A stretch of DNA of 64,000 nucleotides from Hymenobacter polaris (GTDB taxonomy: Bacteria > Bacteroidota > Bacteroidia > Cytophagales > Hymenobacteraceae). The stretch spans positions 496,001-560,000 of the forward strand of contig NZ_JABBGH010000001.1 in the NCBI RefSeq assembly GCF_012927305.1, in the 5' to 3' direction. The notes below the pieces were generated by a model that was not told where the DNA came from, made no database searches, and was given only the letters and a program-made list of their open reading frames with translations. Both the position numbers and the translations under genes were made by a program. Positions 51,709-59,633 of this stretch are shown here, piece by piece (position 1 is the stretch's first letter; each line of letters opens with the position of its first letter).

Positions 51709-52449
51709 CTAAGCGGCTACGGCCAGCGTGATATTGAGCACGAAGCCGTCGGTGGTGTTGCCCGTGACGGTAGCCAGCTCCAGGCTGTAGCCGTCGCTAA
51801 ATACGTTGTCGTTGGCGTTGGTGGTGTAGCCAGTCAGGCCCTTGCTGTAGCCGTTTACGGCGGCCACGGCCGAGCCGGTGCCTTCGGGGAAGGCTATTTG
51901 CGTCACTTTCAGCGAGGTGCCGCTGGCGTTGTAAACGTGTACGTGGATGTGGGTGGCGCGGCCGCTGTACCAGCCGGGGAAGATGCTGGTGAACGAAACC
52001 AAGCCGGTGCTGTCGGTGGTTTGGCGGCCGCGCAAAAAGTGCACGCTCGTATAGTTGGTGCTTTGCATGCTGGTGCCGCCATACTCCGAGTAGTTGCCCG
52101 CCGCGTCGCAGTGCCAAATGTCAACCAGCGCGCCGGCCAGGGCGGCGCAGCTGCTCTTGCTATTGGTTACGTTGATGTTGATGGTCAGCTTGTAGCCCGT
52201 GCGGTCGTCGGTGATGTTGGCGCGCACGTAGCTGGCCGGCGTGTGGGTGGGGAAGGGCCCCTCGGTTTCGGTGGGCGCCTCGGTGCAGCTGCCCGACGTG
52301 GTAGTAGTGGTGCCACCCGTGGTGGTCGTGGTGGTGGTGCCCGACGACGAGGAAGTGGGCGATACGCTGTCTTTGCTGCAAGCAGCCAGCAGGGCCGGCG
52401 CCGTGACGGCCCCGGCGAGCAGGCTTTTCAAAAAGTTTTTGCGTTCCAT
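51709..52449 (-). CDS. Lipoprotein intradiol ring-cleavage dioxygenase
   Basis: 246 aa. N-terminal signal ending LLAAC (lipobox) after MERKNFLKSLLAGAVTAPA, a Ser/Thr/Gly low-complexity linker (about 28-52), then an intradiol dioxygenase core from TEGPFPTH. Iron-site residues: Tyr in DIWHCDAAGNYSEY and SIFPGWYSGRATHIHVHVY (Tyr, His, His). Intradiol enzymes open catechol rings between the hydroxyls; a secreted lipid-anchored form would act on aromatic compounds outside the cell. A one-mismatch -7 element (CACTTTTG, 52504-52497) precedes it. Confidence 0.88.
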   Translation of the reverse strand: MERKNFLKSLLAGAVTAPALLAACSKDSVSPTSSSSGTTTTTTTGGTTTTTSGSCTEAPTETEGPFPTHTPASYVRANITDDRTGYKLTININVTNSKSSCAALAGALVDIWHCDAAGNYSEYGGTSMQSTNYTSVHFLRGRQTTDSTGLVSFTSIFPGWYSGRATHIHVHVYNASGTSLKVTQIAFPEGTGSAVAAVNGYSKGLTGYTTNANDNVFSDGYSLELATVTGNTTDGFVLNITLAVAA

Positions 52450-52636
52450 AAGGGTGAGCGAGTAGTAGGGGGTGAGGATTAGCGGATTACTGCGTCAAAA
52501 GTGGAGCGCTGCGGCCCTGGGTGAAAGTGCAATCGGCGGTTGGGGAAGCCAGCTCGACAAATGGCGGATTTAACCCAACTTTCACCCAGCCCCAACCCTA
52601 GCCCCCGCCCCGCGCGTAAGCAGCCCTGCGCTTCCT

Positions 52637-53638
52637 ATGCCCTTCGCTCCCATGCCTACTTTTACCTACCCGCGCCTGCTGCTGGCCGCCCTGCTACCCC
52701 TGGCCGCCGCCTGCGACCACGACGTGACCCCCGACCTGTACCCCACGCAGGTCACCTTCACTCAGGCTGGCCTTTACCCCGAAGGCAGCCAGTACGACAA
52801 CCAGAGCCGCCGCTTTTTGGTCAGCTCCCAAACGGCGGGCCGCATCGGGCAAGTAGACCTGGATGGCAACTACACCGCCTTTGCCGACGATGCCAGCCTG
52901 GTATCTACTATCGGCCTCAACCTCGACGTGCCCCGCAGCCGCCTGCTAGCGGCCGTGTCGGACCCCGGCTACAACACCGCCCGCACCAGCGCCACCACCA
53001 AGGGCAAGCTGGCAGGCCTGGCCAGCTTCAACCGCAGCACCGGCGCCCTGCTCAGCTACGTGAGCCTGGGCAGCCTGCGCCCCGCCTACGCCGGCCACTT
53101 CGCCAACGACATTGCCGTCGATAACCTGGGCAACGCCTACGTGACGGACAGCTACGCGCCGCTCATCTACAAGGTAGATACCCAGGGCACGGCTACGGTC
53201 TTTCTGGAAAACGCGGCCCTAGGGGCGCCGGCGGGCACTTTTGGCCTCAACGGCATCGTGTACCACCCCGATGGCTACCTGCTGGTGGCCAAGTCCGACG
53301 AGGGCGCCCTGCTCAAAGTGCCCATCAATAACCCCAGCGGCTTTAGTAAAGTAACCGCTACCGGCCTCAACCTGAGCGGCGACGACGGCTTGCAGCTCTA
53401 CGACAACCAGACGCTGCTGGTGGCCTGCAATGCCCAGGGCCAAGTATATCGCCTGACCAGCGCCGATGGCTTTGGCAGCGTTAGCCGCACGGGCAGCTTT
53501 GCCACCGGCGCGGTGTACCCCACCACGCTGCCGCTGCTGGGCACTACCAGCTACGTGCTCTACTCGCACCTCGATGCGCTGCAAAAGATGCAGAGCCCCG
53601 CCGTTAGCCAGTTTGCCCTGGCGCGGGTGCAGTTTTAG
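52637..53638 (+). CDS. Beta-propeller lipoprotein, SMP-30/NHL-like
   Basis: 333 aa. Lipobox LAAAC (Cys26 from this start; an in-frame ATG at 52652 would shorten the N-terminus by 5). The mature part has repeated blades: QYDNQSRRFLVSSQTAGRIG, NDIAVDNLGNAYVTDSYAP, GIVYHPDGYLLVAKSDEGAL and QLYDNQTLLVACNAQGQVYR, the pattern of SMP-30/gluconolactonase and NHL propellers. Enzyme activity is not implied; a surface binding role is as likely. Monocistronic, divergent from the dioxygenase gene. Confidence 0.8.
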   Translation: MPFAPMPTFTYPRLLLAALLPLAAACDHDVTPDLYPTQVTFTQAGLYPEGSQYDNQSRRFLVSSQTAGRIGQVDLDGNYTAFADDASLVSTIGLNLDVPRSRLLAAVSDPGYNTARTSATTKGKLAGLASFNRSTGALLSYVSLGSLRPAYAGHFANDIAVDNLGNAYVTDSYAPLIYKVDTQGTATVFLENAALGAPAGTFGLNGIVYHPDGYLLVAKSDEGALLKVPINNPSGFSKVTATGLNLSGDDGLQLYDNQTLLVACNAQGQVYRLTSADGFGSVSRTGSFATGAVYPTTLPLLGTTSYVLYSHLDALQKMQSPAVSQFALARVQF

Positions 53639-53766
53639 GCTGTTGCCGGGGCCTAGGGTGCTAGGCGCTTCCTAGGCCCCGGCGTGGCTTCTAGCTCCGC
53701 GCCCTGCCCGCGCCCGCCAATCCTTACCTTTACCGCGCTCCCGCGCCTTCGGAGCCGCCCCCACCA

Positions 53767-54303
53767 ATGCTCGCTATTACGTCGCTCCTTGCCTCGCCCG
53801 CTTCCGACCACATCAATTCCATTATCAAGGGGTTAGAGCAGGAATTTGGCTTGACCGATGTGCAGGCCACGCCCGAGCCGCACCTCACCTACCAGCTCGT
53901 TGAGCCCACCGACCTCGACGAGCTAAAGCACAAGCTGGCGGCCGTGGCTACCATCTCGGAGCCGTTTGTGGCCCACACCACTGGCCTGGGCATGTTTCCG
54001 GGCGACAGCCCCGTGATTTACATTCCGGTGCTGCGCTCCGACCACCTCAACAGCCTGCACCACCGGGTGCTGGAAGTGGCCCAGCCCCTGTGCACCCGCA
54101 CCGACAAGTTTAGCGCCCCCGACCTGTGGCTGCCCCACATTTCGCTGGCCCTACATGATACCACGCCCGAGCTGCTGGGCCCCGTGCTGCGCTACCTCAA
54201 CAACCAGACCTTCAACCTAGAGCTTACCATCGCCAACCTCACCCTGCTGCGCCCCGATGGCAACCTTTTCGTGCGCGAAGAAGTGTTTGAGTTTGGGAAG
54301 TAG
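53767..54303 (+). CDS. 2H phosphoesterase (2'-5' RNA ligase family)
   Basis: 178 aa cytosolic protein with the two diagnostic motifs PHLTYQ (about 39-44) and PHISLAL (about 124-130), the paired HxT/HxS of the 2H superfamily. Members hydrolyse 2',3'-cyclic phosphates or ligate RNA ends; this branch is uncharacterised. Length and motif spacing are normal. It ends at a Family A palindrome shared with convergent lptD. Confidence 0.87.
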   Translation: MLAITSLLASPASDHINSIIKGLEQEFGLTDVQATPEPHLTYQLVEPTDLDELKHKLAAVATISEPFVAHTTGLGMFPGDSPVIYIPVLRSDHLNSLHHRVLEVAQPLCTRTDKFSAPDLWLPHISLALHDTTPELLGPVLRYLNNQTFNLELTIANLTLLRPDGNLFVREEVFEFGK

Positions 54304-54320
54304 AGAATTATGGAAAGAGG

Positions 54321-54408
54321 AACGTCATGCTGAGCTTGCCGAAGCATCTCTACCGAACGACCCCTAGGCGGCGTGGTAGAGATGCTTCGGCAAGCTCAGC
54401 ATGACATT
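54321..54408. repeat. Family A palindromic repeat, copy 6
   Basis: Arms about 34 nt (GTCATGCTGAGCTTGCC...) with one mismatch near the ends; a CCTAGG lies in the loop (54363-54368), as in copy 5. Sits between convergent 2H and lptD genes. Confidence 0.85.
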
Positions 54409-54418
54409 CTTTTTTAAT

Positions 54419-57415
54419 CTAGCGGTTCAGAATCGTTTTGTTGCGGTTTAGCTTGAGGTCTTGCAGCAGGCTGCTCTTGGCGGCCAGCGTGAAGAAATAG
54501 CCGCGGTAGGGCCCCACCGGCGTCCAGGTACCCGAAATCTGCCAGCAGTGCAAGTCACGGTAGAAGCTGACTTGCGGGTAGGGCAGGGTTTTGTTCACTA
54601 AATCGAAGCTCAGGGTGCTTTGCAGGCGTAGCTCCTTAGTGAGCTTGACCGAGCCGCTGGCCGTGACGGAGTTGCCCGATAAAAAGGGTAACTGGTTGTA
54701 AAGCAGCGGCCGCAGCTGGTACTGCGCGGTGGTGTAGGTGGCCGTGTACGCCACCGTGGCCTCCCACGGGATGTCGAAGTCGATATAGTCGGCGTACACG
54801 GAGGGGGGCAGCGGCGTACCCAGCACCGGGTCGTTGGTGGGGGCGGTGGCGCGCGGCACGTTGCTGGCTTTTTTGGGCCGGGCGGCGGGGTTAAACTGGT
54901 AGCCTAGGCTCAGGTTGGCGCTGGCAATGCGGGCCAGGCGGCGGCTGTTGTTCTGCTCCCAGAGGTAGCGGTTGATGAGGCGGCCCGTCGAGTCGCGCTG
55001 GTAAAAGATGAACGTGCTGGTGAAGTTGACGTTCAGCTTCTTGGCGATTTGCACGCGGTAGTTGAGCGTGAGGGGCGAAAGCTTGAGCGTATCCAGCGGC
55101 CGGCCGCGCGCGTCGCGCCGGCCCGTCCCAAAATTATAGGATACCGCTACGTCGAGGCCGTCGGCGAGGCTCACCTTGCGGGTAGGCTGGTTGCCGGTGG
55201 TGTCCTGCGAGTTGCGCACCTTCATCTCAATCTGGTTTTGGATGGTGAAGGCAATCTGATTGACCGCGGCGGTAGTGGGCGTGCCGTAGGCAAAGCCCTG
55301 GTAGCGCGCAAATAGAGCCGGGTCCAGAATCTGGTTGCGGTTGCGGGACGTGCCGTAGTAGGCGTCACTAACTTGATTAACGAAGTCGGAGTTAGGATTA
55401 TAAGCGAGGTAAGCCGCGTTTTTCGATAGGTCGGGCGAATAAGAATAACTGAGGCTAGGGGTCACCTTGTGGCGAATGGCCTTCACGTAGTGGTCGCCCT
55501 TGAAGACGACCGTGCCGTAGAAGTTGGTAGTGGCCGTGGCGCCGCCCGACACGGCGTAGGCCCGGTTGAAGCCCCCTAGGGTATCTACCCGGATGGCTTT
55601 GGCTAGCGGCTCATAGCTGTAGCTGAGGCTTTTGGCGTACCAGGTTTCGCCGTACTGGATGCTGGGCTGAATCTGGATGTGATTGCCCAGCACCGCCGCC
55701 GAGGGCAGCGTAATCTGGAACTGGTGCTGCAAGCCGTTTTGGGCATTGCGCAGTAGGCTGCCCGCGCTTTTTAAGCTCACGGGTAGGTAGTAGGCCGTCG
55801 AGTTGCCGCCCAGCAGGGGCAGCCCGCTGGCGAGCGTCGTCACGGGTACCAGGTTGCTGATGCGGTTTTGGCCCACCAGGCTGTAGCTCACCGCAAACTG
55901 CTCGTACCAGCGCCCCCTAGGGCTGATGCCGAACCACTGGTAGGGATACTGCCGGGCCACGCCCACGCTCAGGTTGGGTAGCGTGAAGGTCATCTCGCCC
56001 GTTTGCACGTTCTGCGTTTGCGAGGCTTGCAGCGAGTAGTTGATGGGCAGCCGCCGCAGCTGCTTGCTGTAGCTGATGTTGGAGTTGAAGGCCGCCGACA
56101 GCAGCTGGCGGGCATTGAGGGTGTTGACGCGGTTGTAGGATGAGGAGCCTGCCTGCACGCTGGCCGAGAACACGCCGCCGCCCGGCAGCGGCGTGGGCGT
56201 GTGGCTCCAGTTTATCCAGAAGGTGTTGATGGAATTGGCGTACACGTTGTCGCTGTTCAGCGCCGTGGTCGTGTTCAAGATGGGCGTAACCGGCTGGTTG
56301 GCAAACGATAGCCGGAAGCTACCTGTGTACTTGTAGCGCTTGCGGTAGCTGATGTCGGCATTCAGGGCCCAGCCCCCGAAACGGTCGGCGTTGCCGGCGT
56401 AGATGTCGCCCGTCAGGCGCACGCCGATGTAGTCGTTGGGCGCCCAGTAGTAGCCGCCGTTCGAGAGCGAAAAGCCCCGCTGCGCGCCCTGCCCAAACGT
56501 AGGGATGATGATGCCCGAGCCCCGCCCGTTGTGCGGCGTGGGGAAGTAGCCAAACGGCAGCCCGATGGGCAGCGGAATGCCCGCAATAACCATGTGGAAG
56601 GGTCCGGTAATGACTTTCTGGCCCGGAATCACCTTCATCTTCTTGGCCTCGATGTAGAAGTGCGGGTCGGCCAGGTCGCAGGTGGTGTAGCGCCCGCGCA
56701 GGCCGTAGGTGTCATTGTTGGGCATTTTCTTCACCACCTCGGCGTGCACGATGCCCTCGCCCTGCTTGGTGATGACCTGGCCAATCTTGCCCTTCTTAGT
56801 TTTGAAGTTGTAGGCAATGCGCTCGGCCTGGTAGGTGCCCGCCTCATCTTTCATCACGGGCGTGTCAACTAGCTTGTGTTTGACGGTATCGCGCTGGCCG
56901 GCCGCCTGCACCGTGTTGGCACCGTAGTTAACGGTGATGAGCGCCGCGTTCAGGCTCATCGCCCCATAATCAACCGCCGACTTATTGTAGAGTCGCGCCG
57001 TTTTCGAGTCGATGTCGAACTGAATCGAGTCCTTGGCCTTGTACTTCACGGCCGTCTCCACCTGGCTGCGGCGCTTGAGCATCACCACGTTGAGCGAGTC
57101 GCGCACGCGCCGGCTGGTATCGGCGATGGCGGTGGGCGCAATCTGGCGCGAGGCCGCGCCCGACGAGGGGCGGCCGGGCTCGGCCACGCCGGGCGGCGGG
57201 GCCGCTTTGGGCGCGCTCGGGTCGGGGGTGATGAAGCGCACGGGCGGGTGGGCCACCGTGCGGGTGGTGTCGGTGGTGGTTTGGGCCTGGGCACGCGGCA
57301 AAGCCAGGCCTAGCAGGCCCAGCCACAGGCTCAGCAGCAGCAATAGCCTAGGCCCCTGGCTGCCGCCAACCCCCGAAAAGAACGTCTTGAAAGAAAGCAA
57401 TTTTACTAAAGCCAC
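54419..57415 (-). CDS. lptD: LPS-assembly outer-membrane protein LptD
   Basis: 998 aa. Inserts lipopolysaccharide into the outer leaflet. Signal peptide ending AQAQ (about residue 45). A periplasmic OstA-like beta-taco (about 115-260: YQAERIAYNFKTKKGKIGQV, GRYTTCDLADPHFYIEAKKM) then a large beta-barrel (LPIGLPFGYFPTPHNGRGSG, many Tyr/Arg-rich strands) to a final strand LNRNKTILNR. Far longer than E. coli LptD, normal for Bacteroidota. The start is GTG at 57413-57415. No Cys pairs resembling the E. coli disulfide set are obvious. It is divergent from an amidase gene with overlapping promoters. Confidence 0.9.
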   Translation of the reverse strand: MALVKLLSFKTFFSGVGGSQGPRLLLLLSLWLGLLGLALPRAQAQTTTDTTRTVAHPPVRFITPDPSAPKAAPPPGVAEPGRPSSGAASRQIAPTAIADTSRRVRDSLNVVMLKRRSQVETAVKYKAKDSIQFDIDSKTARLYNKSAVDYGAMSLNAALITVNYGANTVQAAGQRDTVKHKLVDTPVMKDEAGTYQAERIAYNFKTKKGKIGQVITKQGEGIVHAEVVKKMPNNDTYGLRGRYTTCDLADPHFYIEAKKMKVIPGQKVITGPFHMVIAGIPLPIGLPFGYFPTPHNGRGSGIIIPTFGQGAQRGFSLSNGGYYWAPNDYIGVRLTGDIYAGNADRFGGWALNADISYRKRYKYTGSFRLSFANQPVTPILNTTTALNSDNVYANSINTFWINWSHTPTPLPGGGVFSASVQAGSSSYNRVNTLNARQLLSAAFNSNISYSKQLRRLPINYSLQASQTQNVQTGEMTFTLPNLSVGVARQYPYQWFGISPRGRWYEQFAVSYSLVGQNRISNLVPVTTLASGLPLLGGNSTAYYLPVSLKSAGSLLRNAQNGLQHQFQITLPSAAVLGNHIQIQPSIQYGETWYAKSLSYSYEPLAKAIRVDTLGGFNRAYAVSGGATATTNFYGTVVFKGDHYVKAIRHKVTPSLSYSYSPDLSKNAAYLAYNPNSDFVNQVSDAYYGTSRNRNQILDPALFARYQGFAYGTPTTAAVNQIAFTIQNQIEMKVRNSQDTTGNQPTRKVSLADGLDVAVSYNFGTGRRDARGRPLDTLKLSPLTLNYRVQIAKKLNVNFTSTFIFYQRDSTGRLINRYLWEQNNSRRLARIASANLSLGYQFNPAARPKKASNVPRATAPTNDPVLGTPLPPSVYADYIDFDIPWEATVAYTATYTTAQYQLRPLLYNQLPFLSGNSVTASGSVKLTKELRLQSTLSFDLVNKTLPYPQVSFYRDLHCWQISGTWTPVGPYRGYFFTLAAKSSLLQDLKLNRNKTILNR

Positions 57416-57424
57416 CGAGCGAAG

Positions 57425-57432
57425 TACTTTTG
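57425..57432 (+). promoter_or_regulatory. -7 promoter element of the amidase gene
   Basis: TACTTTTG, full TAnnTTTG match, 77 nt before the GTG start at 57510. It lies within the leader of divergent lptD. Confidence 0.5.
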
Positions 57433-57442
57433 AGGCTTACTA

Positions 57443-57450
57443 CAAAGATA
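57443..57450 (-). promoter_or_regulatory. -7 promoter element of lptD
   Basis: Minus-strand TATCTTTG, full TAnnTTTG match, 27 nt before the GTG start at 57415. The two divergent elements face across 10 bp, so their polymerase footprints overlap. Confidence 0.55.
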
Positions 57451-57509
57451 AGAGGCTGGCCCCCCGGCTAAGGGTTGCCTAGGCTCCCGTTTTTCCCCCA
57501 ACGACCGCC

Positions 57510-58376
57510 GTGCGGAATATTGCGTTTTTGCTAGCTGTTAGCTGCCAGCTGTTCGCCAGTAGCTCGCCCCTAGGCCTGCTGCCGCGGGGCAAGCGGCCCG
57601 CCCCGGCGCCCCCGGCCGCCAGCAAAAAGGCGCCCCGCCACCCGCTACCCGCTGGTCGCCCAACCGGGTATCGCCTGCGTACGGTGGTGCTCGATGCCGG
57701 GCACGGCGGCAAAGACATTGGCTGCCAGGGCCAAGACAACCACGAGGCCGACGTGACCCTGGCCATTATCAAAGACCTGGGACGGCAGATTGAGGACTCG
57801 ATGCCCGGCGTGCGGGTGATTTACACGCGCAAAACCGACGTGTTTGTGGAGCTGGACGAGCGCGCCGCCATTGCCAACCGCAACCACGCCGACCTCTTCA
57901 TCTCGGTGCACTGCAACGCCGGCCCTAGGCCCATCCACGGCACCGAGGTGTGGACGATGGGCCTGCACAAAACCGACGCCAACCTAGGGGTAGCCCAGCG
58001 CGAAAACTCGGTTATCCTGCAGGAGAAGGATTACCAGAGCCGCTACGACGGCTTCGACCCGCGCTCGCCGCAGTCGCACATCCTGTTTTCGCTGTTTCAG
58101 AGCGCCTACATCACCAATTCGCTGCGCCTGGCCCAGCGCATCGACCAGTCGTTTCGCACCAAGGTGGGCCGTGCTACGCGAGGCGTCAAGCAGGCGGGCT
58201 TCATCGTGCTCTGGAAATCGACCATGCCCTCGGTGCTGGTCGAGTCGGGCTTCTTGACCAACCCGACCGAAGAAAATTACTTGGCCAGCCGCACCGGCCA
58301 AAAAGCCATTGCCAGCGGGATTTTCCGGGCTTTTAGCGCTTATAAGCACGACTTGGAGGGCGGGCCGGTAGAGTAA
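57510..58376 (+). CDS. N-acetylmuramoyl-L-alanine amidase (Amidase_3)
   Basis: 288 aa, cleaves the stem peptide from peptidoglycan in the periplasm. GTG start (57510-57512) fixed by the signal peptide (VRNIAFLLAVSCQLFASSS). Zinc-site residues: His in VLDAGHGGKD, Glu in DNHEADVTL, His in FISVHCNAG, and catalytic Glu in LVESGFLTNPTEE. No SPOR or LysM domain, so it is the compact AmiC/LytC catalytic core with a Pro-rich start. Upstream of mlaD on the same strand, 106 bp apart. Confidence 0.93.
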   Translation: MRNIAFLLAVSCQLFASSSPLGLLPRGKRPAPAPPAASKKAPRHPLPAGRPTGYRLRTVVLDAGHGGKDIGCQGQDNHEADVTLAIIKDLGRQIEDSMPGVRVIYTRKTDVFVELDERAAIANRNHADLFISVHCNAGPRPIHGTEVWTMGLHKTDANLGVAQRENSVILQEKDYQSRYDGFDPRSPQSHILFSLFQSAYITNSLRLAQRIDQSFRTKVGRATRGVKQAGFIVLWKSTMPSVLVESGFLTNPTEENYLASRTGQKAIASGIFRAFSAYKHDLEGGPVE

Positions 58377-58482
58377 GCTAAGTTGGGCCCAACATCCGGC
58401 GCTCATTTGCCGTTAAGGGCCCTAGCTGCGCCAATTTTAGGCGGCAGCGCTCCCTATCGTACGCTGCTAATTTACTCTTCCC

Positions 58483-59493
58483 GTGTCTAAAGAAATAAAA
58501 GTAGGCCTGTTGGCCGTTGTCGCGCTTATAGCCCTGGCCGTCGGCTTCAACTTTCTGCGAGGCAGTAATTTGCTTTCCAACGACCATACCTTTTACGCGG
58601 TGTACCCCACCGTGAATGGCCTGAACGTAGGCGCCCCCATCATGCTCAATGGCATTAAAGTGGGGCAGGTGAAAAACCTGGAGCTGCAGCCCGAAAACGG
58701 CAACTCGGTGAAAGTGGCCCTTGAAATGGAAAAAGGCGTGAAAGTAGGCGACTCCACCACGGTGCGCCTGGTAGGCTCGATACTGGGCTCAACCACCCTC
58801 ACGCTCAAAGTGGGTAATAACACCAAGGAGTATAAGGGCGGCGAAACGCTGCGTACCACCTCGGCCCAGAGCCTGAGCGACCTCGTGCAGGCCCGCGCCC
58901 AAACCACCCTCGACACGGTAAACTCCACGCTGTCGCACATCAACGGCTTTTTGAACAAGGACGCCCAGACTAACATCCAGGGCACGCTGCAAGGCGCCCG
59001 CGAAAGCACCGTGGCCCTGCAGCGACTCATTGCCAGCAACCAGGCCAACATCAACGCCATCACGCGCAACCTGGCCCAGATGAGCGCCGCCCTCAATAAA
59101 AGCACCGGCAAGCTCGACCGGATTGCCAGCAACTTCAGCCAGCTGTCGGACTCATTGAAAAACGCACCCGTGGGCCCGGCCCTGCGCCGCCTCAACAGCA
59201 CCATGGCCGAGGCTCAGCAAACGATGGCCGGCGTCAACCGCGCCCTCACCGACCAAAAGGGCTCGCTGGGCAAGCTCATCAACGATACGACGTTGTATAA
59301 TAACCTGAACGCTACGGCTTCCAGCTCCAACTCACTCATCCAGGACCTGCAAGCCAACCCCAAGCGCTACGTGCACTTCTCGGTGTTTGGCGGGGGTGGC
59401 AAAAAGGAAACTAAAACCACTACCGTGAAGCCCAGCGGTGCCGTGACTACCAAAACTCAAACCGAGCCGGCCCCGGCCCTGGTGCGGCCCTAG
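58483..59493 (+). CDS. MlaD/MCE-domain lipid-transport protein
   Basis: 336 aa. One N-terminal transmembrane helix (about 8-26), the MCE domain (about 37-120: VNGLNVGAPIMLNGIKVGQV, RLVGSILGSTTLTLKVG), and a long helical tail (about 135-300, repeated Leu/Ile/Ala heptads), then a Thr/Lys-rich end. As part of an Mla-type ABC system it shuttles phospholipids between membranes. The mlaE and mlaF genes are not adjacent. Start is GTG at 58483-58485 (VSKEIKVGLLAV). Confidence 0.88.
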   Translation: MSKEIKVGLLAVVALIALAVGFNFLRGSNLLSNDHTFYAVYPTVNGLNVGAPIMLNGIKVGQVKNLELQPENGNSVKVALEMEKGVKVGDSTTVRLVGSILGSTTLTLKVGNNTKEYKGGETLRTTSAQSLSDLVQARAQTTLDTVNSTLSHINGFLNKDAQTNIQGTLQGARESTVALQRLIASNQANINAITRNLAQMSAALNKSTGKLDRIASNFSQLSDSLKNAPVGPALRRLNSTMAEAQQTMAGVNRALTDQKGSLGKLINDTTLYNNLNATASSSNSLIQDLQANPKRYVHFSVFGGGGKKETKTTTVKPSGAVTTKTQTEPAPALVRP

Positions 59494-59507
59494 CTTCGGC
59501 CCCGTCG

Positions 59508-59515
59508 TACTTTTG
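59508..59515 (+). promoter_or_regulatory. -7 promoter element upstream of the carboxylase gene
   Basis: TACTTTTG, full TAnnTTTG match, 118 nt before the ATG at 59634; the hairpin terminator at 59517 begins 2 nt later. Confidence 0.4.
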
Positions 59516-59516
59516 A

Positions 59517-59545
59517 AACCCGCTTCGCAAGGAGCGGGTTTTTTA
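59517..59545 (+). terminator. Rho-independent terminator after mlaD
   Basis: AACCCGCT / AGCGGGTT with an 8-nt loop, followed by TTTTA. It ends mlaD transcripts, and would also end those from the -7 element just before it. Confidence 0.8.
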
Positions 59546-59633
59546 TTGGCTGCGCGCTCCGCGCGGCCGGCCGCGTCCCATTCTTACCCTGCTACTCGGG
59601 GGCGCGTAGCGCCCACGATACCACTTCCCACCC

